From: Streptomyces sp. B21-083
Lineage (GTDB): Bacteria > Actinomycetota > Actinomycetes > Streptomycetales > Streptomycetaceae
Length of the DNA: 64,000 bases
Assembly: GCF_036898825.1 (NCBI RefSeq)
Contig: NZ_JARUND010000001.1
Location: 3,410,001-3,474,000, forward strand
Direction of reading: 5' to 3'
Made by a program: the position numbers and the translations under genes
Notes under the pieces: generated by a model
What the model saw: the letters and a program-made list of their open reading frames with translations, nothing else
What the model was told of the DNA's origin: nothing
Databases searched by the model: none
Shown here: in pieces, positions 8,591 to 17,363 of the stretch
How positions within the stretch are numbered: position 1 is the first letter of the stretch
Layout of the letters: each line of letters begins with the position of its first letter

Positions 8591-9817
8591 TCACACCTCG
8601 ATCCCTGCGTCCGCCTCCCCGCCGTCCCCGGTGCCACCACCGCCACCACCGCTGCCACCGTTCTGCTCGTACGGGGGTGGGGTCGTCGCCAGCCCCAGAG
8701 CCTTGCGCGGGGTGACCGTGCGGTTCACGTCGAGCAGTTCGCTGCCGGTGTCGTAGTGGTCGTAGAAGGTGTCGGCGTCGGTGGCGCGGGCCGCCTTCGC
8801 CCATTCCTGGCGTGCGCCGCGCAGGTCCTTCACGAGCGCCGCGACGCTGGGTGAGGCGGTGGCGGCGAACCGGTGTGCGGTGAGCAGGCGCGTCTGCTCG
8901 TCGAGGGCGTCGGTCACCCGCCGGGCCCACTTCTTGTGTCCCGGCAGGTCGTCCTCGACGAACTCCGCGTCGGGCGCCGTGTCCATCGCCGTGTTGAGGA
9001 TGTGGGCGGCCTTGAGGTACGTCAACTGGTCGGCGTCGAGCGTCGTCTCGTCCTTGCGCAGCGAGCCGGTGAGGCTGCCGTTCGTGTCGACGCTGCCGAA
9101 GACGCAGGTGACCTCGTGGTCGCCGAGGCCCCAGCTCTGGCGGGTCGGGGTGAGGTAGTAGACGTCGACGTCGTCGGGCACGGCCCAGGCGTCCATCGCG
9201 TACCGGTCCTCCAGGGCGTAGCACTTGTCGTCGGCGACCTCGGTGACGCGGTCGTCGCCGGGGTAGGAACCGGCCGGCATGCGGAAACTGGCGAACACCT
9301 CGCCGTCGTGTGCGCCGGCGCAGGGGACGGGGTCCACGTCGTACGCCAGGCCCTCCAGGGAGCCGTCCAGGGAGTCGAAGCAGTCGCCCTTGGTCAGGGA
9401 GAAGCTGCTGTTGTCCTCCTTGGCGGCGCCCTTGAAGCCGTCCCAGGCGGAGGACAGGCCGCCGGTGCCGAGCAGCAGGGCCCAGAGCACGAGCCCGACG
9501 GTCGACAACGCGGATCCGGTGATCGCCATGCCCTTTCCGCGCTCGCCGTTCTTCCGGAGCTGCACGAGCGCGACGATTCCGAGGATCAGGCCGAGGGCGG
9601 GCAGGAAGCAGAGGATGCCGAGGACGAGGGAGGCGATGGCGACGCCGTTGACGGGGGTCGGGCGGTTGTACGGGGAGTAGCCCTGGGGCCAGGGGGCGTA
9701 TGGGCCTTGGGGGTATTGCTGAGGGTAGTTCTGGGGGTAGCCCTGGGGGTTCTGGGAGTGGCCCGGATACGAGGGGTACGGCGGCTGGTCGGGTCCAGGG
9801 GGCGGGGGTATGGCCAC
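8591..9817 (-). CDS. DUF4190 / septum-formation-like membrane protein
   Basis: This 408-residue protein starts with a Pro/Gln/Tyr-rich cytoplasmic tail (PYPSYPGHSQNPQGYPQNY), followed by a two-helix DUF4190 hairpin (GVAIASLVLGILCFLPALGL, GIVALVQLRK, then ITGSALSTVGLVLWALLLG) around residues 55-115. The outside part resembles septum-formation family domains, with paired cysteines (TKGDCFDSL, VPCAGAHDGEVF, DDKCYALE, EVTCVFG). The C-terminus is Gly-rich and disordered. I chose GTG at 9817, which has GAGGAG about 10 bases upstream. Substrate and partners are unknown. Confidence 0.78.
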   Translation of the reverse strand: MAIPPPPGPDQPPYPSYPGHSQNPQGYPQNYPQQYPQGPYAPWPQGYSPYNRPTPVNGVAIASLVLGILCFLPALGLILGIVALVQLRKNGERGKGMAITGSALSTVGLVLWALLLGTGGLSSAWDGFKGAAKEDNSSFSLTKGDCFDSLDGSLEGLAYDVDPVPCAGAHDGEVFASFRMPAGSYPGDDRVTEVADDKCYALEDRYAMDAWAVPDDVDVYYLTPTRQSWGLGDHEVTCVFGSVDTNGSLTGSLRKDETTLDADQLTYLKAAHILNTAMDTAPDAEFVEDDLPGHKKWARRVTDALDEQTRLLTAHRFAATASPSVAALVKDLRGARQEWAKAARATDADTFYDHYDTGSELLDVNRTVTPRKALGLATTPPPYEQNGGSGGGGGGTGDGGEADAGIEV

Positions 9818-9879
9818 GAGTGCCGGGCTCCTCGTCGGGTGATGTGAACTGGCGTGCGACTTGGCGCATGGTAGGGGAG

Positions 9880-9990
9880 TTTCGCCCCCGCCGCCCCTAC
9901 CCGTCCCATCCCTGAGGGCTGCGCCCCCAGACCCCCGCTGCCGGCCCTGAACGGGCCTTGTCCTCAAACGCCGGACAGGCTGGAAATGCG
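9880..9990. repeat. Streptomyces intergenic repeat, copy A
   Basis: This stretch has the pieces TTTCGCCCCCGCCGCCCC, ACCCGTCCCATCC, a 'GGGCTGCGCCCCCAGACCCC' block and CCTCAAACGCCGGACAGGCT. The same ordered pieces recur at 37990-38120 and, degenerately, at 47250-47360, each after the end of a gene. Related text is common between genes in Streptomyces as I recall it. It does not code. Confidence 0.7.
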
Positions 9991-10080
9991 GGCCGGGGCT
10001 GGAGGGGACGCGGCTTGGGGTGCGGGGTGCGTCTGGCGTTGCGGGGGTGTGCTGCCAGGCTGCGGAGGGGCCGGGCCCGA

Positions 10081-10297
10081 GCCGGAGGCGTGCTGCCTCA
10101 ACCTCGGAGGTGCGGCCCGGGCCGGAGGGGTGCTGTCTCAACCTCGGAGGTGCGGCCCGGGCCGGAGGGGTGCTGCCTCAACCTCGGAGGTGCGGCCCGA
10201 GCCGGAGGGGTGCTGCCTCAACCTCGGAGGTGCGGCCCGAGCCGGAGGGGTGCTGCCTCAACCTCGGAGGTGCGGCCCGGGCCGGAGGGGTGCTGTC
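10081..10297. repeat. 40-bp tandem repeat array, about 5.4 copies
   Basis: The unit begins GCCGGAGGGGTGCTGCCTCA and continues ACCTCGGAGGTGCGGCCCGA or -GG. Copies start at 10081, 10121, 10161, 10201 and 10241, with a partial copy at 10281. Copies differ only at a few positions (CCTCA/TCTCA, CCGA/CCGG). The 40-bp period is not a multiple of three, so open frames across it are incidental. It lies between the DUF4190 gene and the threonine-synthase-like gene, which diverge from it. Confidence 0.92.
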
Positions 10298-10563
10298 TGG
10301 GCTGCGGGGATGGCGGTGGCGGATGGGCGGGAAAGGAGTTTGGACCAAGCAGGCCTCTCACCTCAGGCGCCGGGCCGGTCGAGAGGCCCCGACCCGCGCT
10401 GGGCGGATGCAGTAAACGGGTGGGTGGGTGGGAAAGGCGGCCTCGGCCGGACAGAGCCCCGCTGCCAAGCCCCGGACGAGACAGACAGACCCCGAGCCGC
10501 GCTGGACAGACGCGGTGAACGGGCGGGCGGGTGGGAAACCACGTACCCAACTACTCTGCGTAC

Positions 10564-11679
10564 ATGACCCCTCTGCCGGACTGTTACTGCCCCGTGGACG
10601 GCACCCGCGTCCCCGGAGGCACCCTCACCTGGTGCTGCCCCCTGTGCCGAGGTCCCCTAAACCTCGACTTCGCCCCCACCCCGGCGCCCCTCAAGTCCCT
10701 CACCGGCAGGGTCAACTCCCTCTGGCGCTACGCGGAGACACTCCCCCTCGCCGCCCCCACGACCACTCTCGGCGAGGGCCGCACCCCCCTCGTAGAGCTG
10801 CGCGACGGCATCTCGGCCAAGCTCGACTTCCTCATGCCGACCCTCTCCTTCAAGGACCGGGGCGCGGTGCTCCTGGCCGAGCTGGCTCTCCGGCTGATGC
10901 CGGATCAGGTGGTCGCCGACAGCAGCGGCAACGCGGGTACGGCGATCGCCGCGTACTGCACCCGAGCCCGACTGCCCTGCACGGTGTACGTCCCGGAGGG
11001 CACCTCCGCGAAGAAGCTGGAGCAGATCGAGGCCCACGGGGCGAGGGTGCGGGTGATCGACGGTGACCGGGAGGCCGCGGCGGCAGCGGCGCGCGAGGCG
11101 GCGGACACGCCGGGCACGTTCTACGCCTCCCACGTCTACAACCCGTACTTCCTGCACGGCACGAAGACGTACGTCCACGAGCTGTGGGAGGACATGGGAG
11201 GCCGCCTCCCGGACGTCATCGTCGTGCCGGTCGGCAACGGCACCCTGCTGCTGGGCGCGGCACTCGCCGTCTCCGAGCTGCACTCGGCGGGACTGATCGA
11301 CCGACGGCCCGCCCTGTACGCCGTCCAGTCGGCGGCGGTCGCCCCGCTGGCGCACGCCTGGGCGGAGGGCGTCCCCGACCTGACCGGCGTCACCCCGCCC
11401 CCGGTGTCCCCCACCCTCGCGGAGGGCATCGCGATCCCCGACCCGCCCCGGGCCCGCCAGATCCTGCGCGCGGTCCGTGACTCGGGCGGTACGTTCCTGA
11501 CGGTGACGGAGGATCAGCTCCGGCACGCGCAGCGGGACCTGGCGTCCCAGGGGCTGTACGTGGAGTCGACCGGGGTGGCCTGCTGGGCGGCGGTCCGGGA
11601 GGGGGCGCTCGGGACCCGGACGGCGGTGGTGCCGTTGTGCGGGGCCGGACTCAAGACGGGGCTGGCGTCACCGGCCTGA
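10564..11679 (+). CDS. PLP-dependent threonine synthase-like enzyme
   Basis: The 371-residue product is a fold-type II PLP enzyme. The PLP lysine is in LSFKDRGA, the phosphate or substrate loop is SSGNAGTAIAAY, and the PLP-phosphate glycine loop is PVGNGTLLLG. Two cysteine pairs at the N-terminus (CYCPVDG and CCPLC) look like a small zinc ribbon, as in some threonine synthase relatives. I start at ATG 10564; an upstream in-frame ATG at 10531 has no better signal. No thr genes are adjacent, so it may be a paralogue rather than the housekeeping ThrC. Confidence 0.82.
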   Translation: MTPLPDCYCPVDGTRVPGGTLTWCCPLCRGPLNLDFAPTPAPLKSLTGRVNSLWRYAETLPLAAPTTTLGEGRTPLVELRDGISAKLDFLMPTLSFKDRGAVLLAELALRLMPDQVVADSSGNAGTAIAAYCTRARLPCTVYVPEGTSAKKLEQIEAHGARVRVIDGDREAAAAAAREAADTPGTFYASHVYNPYFLHGTKTYVHELWEDMGGRLPDVIVVPVGNGTLLLGAALAVSELHSAGLIDRRPALYAVQSAAVAPLAHAWAEGVPDLTGVTPPPVSPTLAEGIAIPDPPRARQILRAVRDSGGTFLTVTEDQLRHAQRDLASQGLYVESTGVACWAAVREGALGTRTAVVPLCGAGLKTGLASPA

Positions 11680-11697
11680 CAGCCGGTCACCACCGGG

Positions 11698-12540
11698 TCA
11701 GGCGTCGTCGAAGCCCGTCGCCCGCGCGCGCTTCTCCCAGCCGGCGACATCACCCCGTACCTGCTCCAGATGGCCGAGTACGCCGGTGACCGCGTCGTCG
11801 CCGAGTGGCAGGCGCAGCGGGGTGTGCTCGGCGTCGGCGTCCAGCGCGGCGAGGATCAGGGCCGCCGCCTTCGCCGGGTCGCCGCTCTGGGAGCCGTCGC
11901 CCTGCGCGACCATCCGGCGGGTCGCGCCGACCGTACCGGTGTAGACGCCGAGGTCCCGGCTGGCGCCGGCTCGGCCGCGGTCGAACAACTCGGTCCGGAA
12001 AGCGCCCGGTTCGACGATCAGCACCTTGATCCCGAACTGCCGGACCTCCGCCGCGAGCGCCTCGGACATGCCCTCCAGTGCGAACTTCGTCGCGCTGTAC
12101 GCGCCGAAGCCCGGGGCGGAGAGCTGCCCGCCCACGCTGCTCATCTGCACGATCACGCCCGAGCCGCGCTGGCGCATGTGCGGCAGCACGGCCCGTACGA
12201 GGGCGGCGGGGCCGAACACGTGAAGGGCGAACAGGTCGCGCAGTTCGGCGTCGGTGGTCTCCTCGACGGCGCCGACGTGCGTACGTCCCGCGTTGTTGAC
12301 GAGGACGTCGATCCGTCCGTGCCACGCGAGGACGTCCTCCACGGCGGTCTCGACCGCGGCCAGGTCGGTGACGTCCAGGCGCAGCGCCTGGACCTGCCTG
12401 GGGTGGGCGGCGACGAAGGCGTCCAGCGCGCCCGGCCGTCGCGCGGCGCCCACGACCACGTCGCCCGCGGCCACCGCCGCCTCGGCGATCGCCCGCCCGA
12501 AGCCACTGCTCGCACCGGTGATGAACCAGACCCTGCTCAT
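11698..12540 (-). CDS. Short-chain dehydrogenase/reductase (SDR)
   Basis: The 280-residue product has the classical SDR motifs: nucleotide-binding TGASSGFGRAIAEA, NNAG, a catalytic serine in VQMSSVGG, and the YSATK catalytic pair, followed by PGAFRTELF. It resembles oxidoreductases annotated only as SDR, and the substrate is unknown. It converges on the threonine-synthase-like gene with only 18 bases between stops. ATG at 12540 is chosen because the Rossmann strand begins directly after it. Confidence 0.88.
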   Translation of the reverse strand: MSRVWFITGASSGFGRAIAEAAVAAGDVVVGAARRPGALDAFVAAHPRQVQALRLDVTDLAAVETAVEDVLAWHGRIDVLVNNAGRTHVGAVEETTDAELRDLFALHVFGPAALVRAVLPHMRQRGSGVIVQMSSVGGQLSAPGFGAYSATKFALEGMSEALAAEVRQFGIKVLIVEPGAFRTELFDRGRAGASRDLGVYTGTVGATRRMVAQGDGSQSGDPAKAAALILAALDADAEHTPLRLPLGDDAVTGVLGHLEQVRGDVAGWEKRARATGFDDA

Positions 12541-12702
12541 GAGGTCAGCCCTCCCGTAGACCGCTGTCCGCCACTGCGCCGACCCGCTCGGACACTCGGG
12601 CAGCAGCCTAGACGGACAGCGACTTCCCCAGGGCGAGGTACACCTGCACAAGGCCGAAAGGGGACCCCAGGAGCAGGACTGTCGGAGGGCCGGCCCAGGG
12701 GC

Positions 12703-12888
12703 TCAGTCCTCACCCCTGAAGACGTTTCCCTCGGTCCCCCGCCCGGTCTCCCCGGCGTTCCCCGCGTCTCCGTCGAGCGTCGCCCGTACATACGTACGCA
12801 GGCCGCATCCGCGCAGTCGGCGGGCCCTCGCCCAGCCGGTCTCGGCCCTGCGCACGGTGGTCCTCGTCTCCTTGACTTCCGCACTCAC
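12703..12888 (-). CDS. Possible small basic protein
   Basis: This is a 61-codon frame starting GTG, with GGAAG about 10 bases upstream. It encodes a charged, Arg-rich peptide (VSAEVKETRTTVRRAETGWA at the start). Third codon positions are mostly G or C, consistent with coding. I recognise no family, and it stands alone in a 585-base gap (12541-13125), the rest of which shows no gene. It is as likely to be real as not. Confidence 0.38.
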   Translation of the reverse strand: MSAEVKETRTTVRRAETGWARARRLRGCGLRTYVRATLDGDAGNAGETGRGTEGNVFRGED

Positions 12889-13125
12889 GGTGCTTCATCT
12901 TCCTTCTGCGTCCGGCCTGTTGGGGACCGGGTAGGTCTGCTGTCACCGGTTCGCCCGGTCATGTCCCCGAGTCCCCGCGCCGCACAAAGGGAAACCCTCG
13001 TCGTGGCCAGGGCGCAGGTCCCGTAGATCGCGCATGAGCAGCAGCCCCGGCTCGGGGCCACGGCTCGTGCCCGCGTCCATGCCATGCCTCTCGGCGCCGG
13101 CGGCCCTCGTCAGGTCGCAGGCTCG

Positions 13126-13356
13126 TCAGCTGTCGGCTCCGACGGCGTGTTCCTCGGTTCGGGCTCCCGAGAGCCGGCGGCGGGCGGCTGTCAGGGCGGC
13201 GTCGATGTCGCGGGTGCCGGTGGCGACGCACAGGGTGTAGGAGACGTCGTTCAGCCGCTGGAGCAGTTGGGCGCCGCCCTCCTGGGCGTGGCGGGCCCGG
13301 AGAACTTCGTACTGCTGGAGCAGGTCGGCGAGGACGGTGGGGTGGGCCATCAACAC
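13126..13356 (-). CDS. DUF5133 domain protein
   Basis: A 76-residue protein starting VLMAHPTVLADLLQQYEVLR, with the later stretch VSYTLCVATGTRDIDAALTA. This matches the small Streptomyces DUF5133 proteins as I remember them: a helical N-terminus, a YTLC motif, then TGTRDxDAAL. I choose GTG at 13356, with GGGAGAG five bases upstream; ATG at 13350 is the alternative. The function is unknown; family members are frequently present in several copies. Confidence 0.72.
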   Translation of the reverse strand: MLMAHPTVLADLLQQYEVLRARHAQEGGAQLLQRLNDVSYTLCVATGTRDIDAALTAARRRLSGARTEEHAVGADS

Positions 13357-13760
13357 GAGAGCTCTCCCTTGACGAGGCGGGGGGTTACGGCGGGAGAGCT
13401 CGGGTGGCACGCACCCGAGGCCGGCCGGTGTTCGGCCGCTCCCGCGGTGGGCCTGTGATCCCAAGCACCTGCGCAACCAAGTGCCCCAGGTCACAGCTCT
13501 CAAACAGGCCCTGCGGAGACCAGATGCTGTCACCACGTACCTGCGCCGGACGTGCCCGCGTGGATCACGTCGGCGGGGGCACTCCGAGAAGTGGCCCGAC
13601 ACCCTCCGAGCGAGGCCGGGAAAGGAGCTGGAAGGGGAGGGAATTGAGGAAATCGCAGAAAACAGGGGAACCGGAGAACTCGAAGAAGACGAGTAAGGCC
13701 AGTAGGGCGAGCAGGGCGAGTTCCTTCGCCTGGCGGTCGGTCACTCGGGAGGTCGACGCC
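13357..13760. other. Divergent promoter region, no convincing gene
   Basis: About 400 bases lie between the DUF5133 gene and the FUSC-type gene, which point away from each other. The part 13615-13720 is purine-rich and less GC-rich than its surroundings, with repeated GGAGAAC/GAAGAAG-like runs. Open frames across it have no coding bias. Promoters for both genes should be here, but I cannot place them. Confidence 0.45.
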
Positions 13761-14861
13761 GTGCGGCGCTCTGCTCGCAGGTGCGTTTCCGAGGCCGGGC
13801 CTGAGCGGGACACCGCCGTGCAGTCCCTCAAAGCGGCGGGCGCCGCGCTGCTGGCCTGGGCGGTAGCGGGCTGGTGGTGGAACGCGCCCATGGCTCTGCT
13901 GGCGCCATGGACAGCGCTGTTTCTCGTCGAGCGCACCGTCTACCGCTCGTTGCTGTCGGCGCTGCAGCAGTTCGCCGTGGTGGTGGCGGGCACTCTCCTG
14001 GCCGCCGGGGCGGGTGCGCTGACGCACGACACCATGGCCGCGATGGCATTGGCGCTACCGCTCACCGTGCTGCTCGGGAACTACGCGCGTTTCGGCGCGC
14101 AGGGCCTGTACGCGCCCACGGCCGCCCTCTTCGTCCTCGGCTACGGTTCGTACACGGGCGCCGACATCCTGCACCGGCTTCTGGAGACCCTGCTGGGCGC
14201 GGTCATCGGCATCTGCGTGAACGCCTTCGTCCTCCCGCCGGTCCACTCCCGCGACGTCCATGACCTGCGGGGGCGACTGCCCGAGGAGTGCGCCGCCCTG
14301 CTGCACACCGCCGCCGACGGCCTCCGGGAACCGTACGACCGGGAGGAGGCCCACGGCTGGTACGACAGGGCGGTACGGCTCACCGACGTGGTGACGGACC
14401 TGCGGACCGCGCGGCGCTGGTCGGAGGAGGGCCACCGGCTCAATCCCGGGTACCGGCTGCGCCGCTCGGTGTCCACGCCCCCACGGGCGGGCTGGGATCT
14501 CACCTGGGACCGTATCGCCGAGGACATCAGGGCGACCATGCGTACGTTGACCGAGGCCGCGGTGCTCCCGGACGGCGTGCCGGACATCCTCGCGACGCTG
14601 CTGCGGGCCGCCGGCGACGTCCTCGACCTCCAGGGCAGCGACGGCGACGCCGGCGATCGCCGCCAGGCCGAGGCCGCGGCGACGGGAGCGGCGGCTCACC
14701 ACCGGCTGACCCACGTACTGGCCGACGTCCACTCCGCGACAACACCCGAGCTGGGTGGCCTGACGGCGGACACACAGCGCCTCCTGGCCGACCTCGCTCC
14801 CCTCGTCCCACCTCAGCACGAACCGGCCAGCGGCGCGGCTCGGGAAACGTCCACGACCTGA
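13761..14861 (+). CDS. FUSC-like / aromatic acid exporter family membrane protein
   Basis: The 366-residue product has an N-terminal membrane region of about six helices (GAALLAWAVAGWWWNAPMAL, LLSALQQFAVVVAGTLLAAG, TMAAMALALPLTVLLG, TAALFVLGYGS, LLETLLGAVIGICVNAFVLP) and a cytoplasmic helical C-terminal half. This is the layout of FUSC/ArAE-type proteins. GTG at 13761 is chosen because GGGAGG lies 8 bases upstream, although an open frame continues back to 13404. The substrate is unknown. Confidence 0.8.
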   Translation: MRRSARRCVSEAGPERDTAVQSLKAAGAALLAWAVAGWWWNAPMALLAPWTALFLVERTVYRSLLSALQQFAVVVAGTLLAAGAGALTHDTMAAMALALPLTVLLGNYARFGAQGLYAPTAALFVLGYGSYTGADILHRLLETLLGAVIGICVNAFVLPPVHSRDVHDLRGRLPEECAALLHTAADGLREPYDREEAHGWYDRAVRLTDVVTDLRTARRWSEEGHRLNPGYRLRRSVSTPPRAGWDLTWDRIAEDIRATMRTLTEAAVLPDGVPDILATLLRAAGDVLDLQGSDGDAGDRRQAEAAATGAAAHHRLTHVLADVHSATTPELGGLTADTQRLLADLAPLVPPQHEPASGAARETSTT

Positions 14862-14977
14862 CCGACCTCCCGAGGCGGTGTGAGCGGCCTGCCGGGGGTA
14901 CTCGCCCTCTCCCCTCTCCTCAATCCGATTCCAAACCGATCCAAGTCATTTCATGTCAGTCCAAGGGAAGTGATCCC

Positions 14978-15526
14978 ATGCACGACCGGCCGAACCGAAC
15001 CGACACGGACCTGCTCGGCATCTACCTCAACGACCATCTCGCCGGAGCCACCCTCGGCACGGAACGGGCCCGGTCGCTGGCCGAGGCCGAGGCCGAGCGG
15101 GACCCGGCGCTCGCCGACGCCGTGGGGCCGGTGTCCGACGAGATAGCCGAGGACCGCGCCGACCTGTTGCGGATCATGCGGTCGCTCGATGTCCCGGTAC
15201 GGCGCTACAAGATCGTCGCGGGCCGGCTGGCCGAGCGGGCCGGGCGCCTCAAGCCCAACGGCCGGATCGTCCGGCGGTCGCCGCTCGCCCCCATGCTGGA
15301 GCTGGAGCTGCTGCGGCTGGGCGTGGAGGGAAAGGCCGCCGCCTGGCGGACGCTGCGCCGCCTGGCCGACACCGACGACCGCCTCGACACCGTGCACCTC
15401 GACGGCCTCCTCGGACGCGCCGACCGGCAACTGCAGGTCCTGGAACAGCTGCGCCTTCGCCAGGCCGACGCGACGTTCCAGCCCCGGGCCGAGGCCCTCA
15501 CCGCAGGCCAGGGGGCGCGCTCCTGA
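14978..15526 (+). CDS. Helical protein of unknown function
   Basis: The 182-residue product begins MHDRPNRTDTDLLGIYLNDH and is predicted almost wholly helical and charged, with no membrane segment or signal. AAGGGAAG precedes the ATG by about 8 bases. The opening LLGIYLNDHLAGATxG and the helical pattern recall ferritin-like actinobacterial proteins of about this size, but I see no clear metal-binding EExH pairs. It follows the FUSC-like gene on the same strand after a 116-base gap. Confidence 0.65.
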   Translation: MHDRPNRTDTDLLGIYLNDHLAGATLGTERARSLAEAEAERDPALADAVGPVSDEIAEDRADLLRIMRSLDVPVRRYKIVAGRLAERAGRLKPNGRIVRRSPLAPMLELELLRLGVEGKAAAWRTLRRLADTDDRLDTVHLDGLLGRADRQLQVLEQLRLRQADATFQPRAEALTAGQGARS

Positions 15527-15550
15527 GCGAACACGCCCCGGCCACCGTCG

Positions 15551-16951
15551 TCAGTGCCGAGCTGCCCGAGCTGTCGGGTGCGCCGATCCGTCGCGGCCGA
15601 CCGACAGTTGCGCCGGGCGGTACGGGACGTACGCGGCCCCGTCCAGACCGAGCGCGGTGGCCGACTTCTGGAGCGCGGCCGGGGTCGCCACGTCGTCCCA
15701 GCGGCCGGTGTCGACTCGGTGTTCGAGGGCGTGCAGGGCGGCCACGGTCTCGGCGGTGGTGAACGTGCAGTGGCCCTGCCGCTCGACGTAGGCCTGCCGC
15801 AGCAGCGCACCGTCGCCCGAGGCACGCACACGGGCGGCGAAGCGGGTCTCCTGTTCCACCGGAACGAGGTTGTCGGCGGTGGTGTGGACGTCGAGCAGGG
15901 GCACGTCGAGTCCCTGTCCGGCGGAGGACGTCCTCTGCGCGGTGCGGACGGCGGCGGGATCGGCGGTGATCGTGGCCCCCCGGGTCAGTGTGCGCAGGTC
16001 CGCGCGCAGATCGAGGCCGGCCGCCTTGTACAGGGCGCGGACCTGGGGCGCGTGCTGGGAATCGGCGAGCAGGTCGGCGTAGTCGACGCCCCTGTTCCAG
16101 GAGTTGTTGCCGCCGACGGACTGCTCGATGGCGTACCGGCCGCCCTCGACGAACGACAGGATGCCCTGCGCGAACCACGCGTACTGCTGCTCCTGTTGCC
16201 CCGCCCAGTCGGTCGCGGCGGGCCGGTCCTTCCCGGGCGCCCACGCGGGCAGGTTGAGGAAGGCGGCGGCCAGCGCTATCCGGGCGCGGCCCTGCGGGGT
16301 GGCCTGGGCGGCGGTGACCGCCTTGGTGAGCAAATCGGCGGTGGCGGCGGCCTCGGCCGAGGTGCCGAACCGTACGAGCTTCACCTCCTGTCCGGGCAGC
16401 AGCAGGCGGGCGATCGTGTACTCGGCGTCCAGCTGGTAGTTGTCCAGGTCCGTGGCCCCGGCGACCAGCCCGCACTGGCCGAGCGCGCCGTCGATACGCC
16501 CGCCGCCGTCCCGGGCCAGCTGCGCGTTGACGAGCCCGCCCATCGAACTGCCGATGGCCAGCGTGCGCGAGGGTTCGCCGATCTTCGCGGTGACTGCGTC
16601 GATGGTGGCGAACTGGCCGCGTTCGGCGCTGTTCAGGGCCCACATCGAGCCGTTCGGGTCGTACGACGACCCGGCCAGCGCATATCCCTTGGCGAGCAGT
16701 TCGACGCGTACGGCCTCGGTGGGCGCGTTCCTGGCGACGGTGGGCCCGAAGCCGTGACTGAACAGCAGCAGGGTGCCGTTCCAGCCGTCGGGCACGTCCG
16801 CGATCCAGGTGGCGCCGTCGGAAAGGGTGCCGGTGAGATGCCCGGCGACAGCCGCGTCGGACTGGGCGGCCGAGGAGGGAAGGGTGGTGAGCGCGACCGA
16901 GGTGAGCGTGGCGAGGACGGCGAGGGCGATGCGCGAGCGGGTACCGGGCAT
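15551..16951 (-). CDS. Secreted alpha/beta hydrolase
   Basis: The 466-residue product has a typical signal peptide (MPGTRSRIALAVLATLTSVA, then ALTTLPSSAAQ). The alpha/beta hydrolase fold shows an oxyanion strand LLLFSHGFGP, a nucleophile elbow GSSMGG around residue 175, an acid region in LLDVHTTADNLVPVEQE, and a late histidine in RQGHCTF. It resembles large secreted actinobacterial esterases or peptidases annotated only as hydrolases. It converges on the helical protein at 14978-15526, with 24 bases between stops. Confidence 0.83.
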   Translation of the reverse strand: MPGTRSRIALAVLATLTSVALTTLPSSAAQSDAAVAGHLTGTLSDGATWIADVPDGWNGTLLLFSHGFGPTVARNAPTEAVRVELLAKGYALAGSSYDPNGSMWALNSAERGQFATIDAVTAKIGEPSRTLAIGSSMGGLVNAQLARDGGGRIDGALGQCGLVAGATDLDNYQLDAEYTIARLLLPGQEVKLVRFGTSAEAAATADLLTKAVTAAQATPQGRARIALAAAFLNLPAWAPGKDRPAATDWAGQQEQQYAWFAQGILSFVEGGRYAIEQSVGGNNSWNRGVDYADLLADSQHAPQVRALYKAAGLDLRADLRTLTRGATITADPAAVRTAQRTSSAGQGLDVPLLDVHTTADNLVPVEQETRFAARVRASGDGALLRQAYVERQGHCTFTTAETVAALHALEHRVDTGRWDDVATPAALQKSATALGLDGAAYVPYRPAQLSVGRDGSAHPTARAARH

Positions 16952-17014
16952 GGGCGGGCTCCTGGTGGGGGGAGGCGGCTCGGGGAGCGGGTCCGGACAT
17001 GTGCGATCAGATAC

Positions 17015-17026
17015 TCAGTGCACTGA
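17015..17026. promoter_or_regulatory. Perfect 12-bp palindrome upstream of secreted hydrolase
   Basis: TCAGTGCACTGA is a perfect palindrome 64 bases upstream of the hydrolase start. Its position in the promoter region suggests an operator, perhaps for a TetR- or MarR-type repressor, but no such gene is next to it. No hairpin-plus-U tract is present, so it does not look like a terminator. Confidence 0.35.
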
Positions 17027-17204
17027 ACGAAGACGGACAGGAATGTAGGGCTGTTTTCTTACGGCCGTCAACATAATGCACAACTCTGTTGCGCGCATGG
17101 CCTGAATCGACCGAGCCCGAGCCTCAGGACCCTCGACGAGCCGAGGGAGCCGCCGGCGAGTTCACGTAGGGGTTGCCGCAGCGGGTCGCTGTCACCGGTC
17201 ACCA

Positions 17205-17276
17205 TTGACAAAGGGCACGAATTTCCCTCGTACTGAGCCTCCTGACTGCGTAACGAAGCTGCTCTGCCACTAGGCT
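17205..17276 (+). promoter_or_regulatory. Candidate promoter region of the fxsA precursor gene
   Basis: A perfect TTGACA lies at 17205-17210, and a TAGGCT hexamer, fitting the Streptomyces housekeeping -10 pattern TAGNNT, lies at 17271-17276, 88 bases upstream of the fxsA start. The two are too far apart to be one promoter, so each would need its own poorly matching partner. The whole gap from 16952 to 17363 is less GC-rich than its neighbours and contains no gene I can support. Confidence 0.35.
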
Positions 17277-17363
17277 CTGTCCCGTCGCCCGGTGCCCCGG
17301 AGTGGCACCGGACAACAAGCACGCCCCCACAGTCGGCGCGTGCGGGGTAGAAAGGCACTGCAG

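Noticed and set aside
10081..10297. CRISPR array
   Set aside because: The 40-bp units are contiguous, with no unique spacers, and no cas genes are present.
9958..10567. Long open frames across the 40-bp tandem array
   Set aside because: The frames are produced by the GC-rich repeat; a 40-bp period is not a multiple of three, so each copy reads in a different frame.
13481..13696. 71-codon open frame
   Set aside because: It has poor codon bias and lies in the promoter region between two diverging genes.
13404..13760. N-terminal extension of the FUSC-type gene
   Set aside because: The region is purine-rich with no family similarity, and a good ribosome site lies just before GTG 13761.
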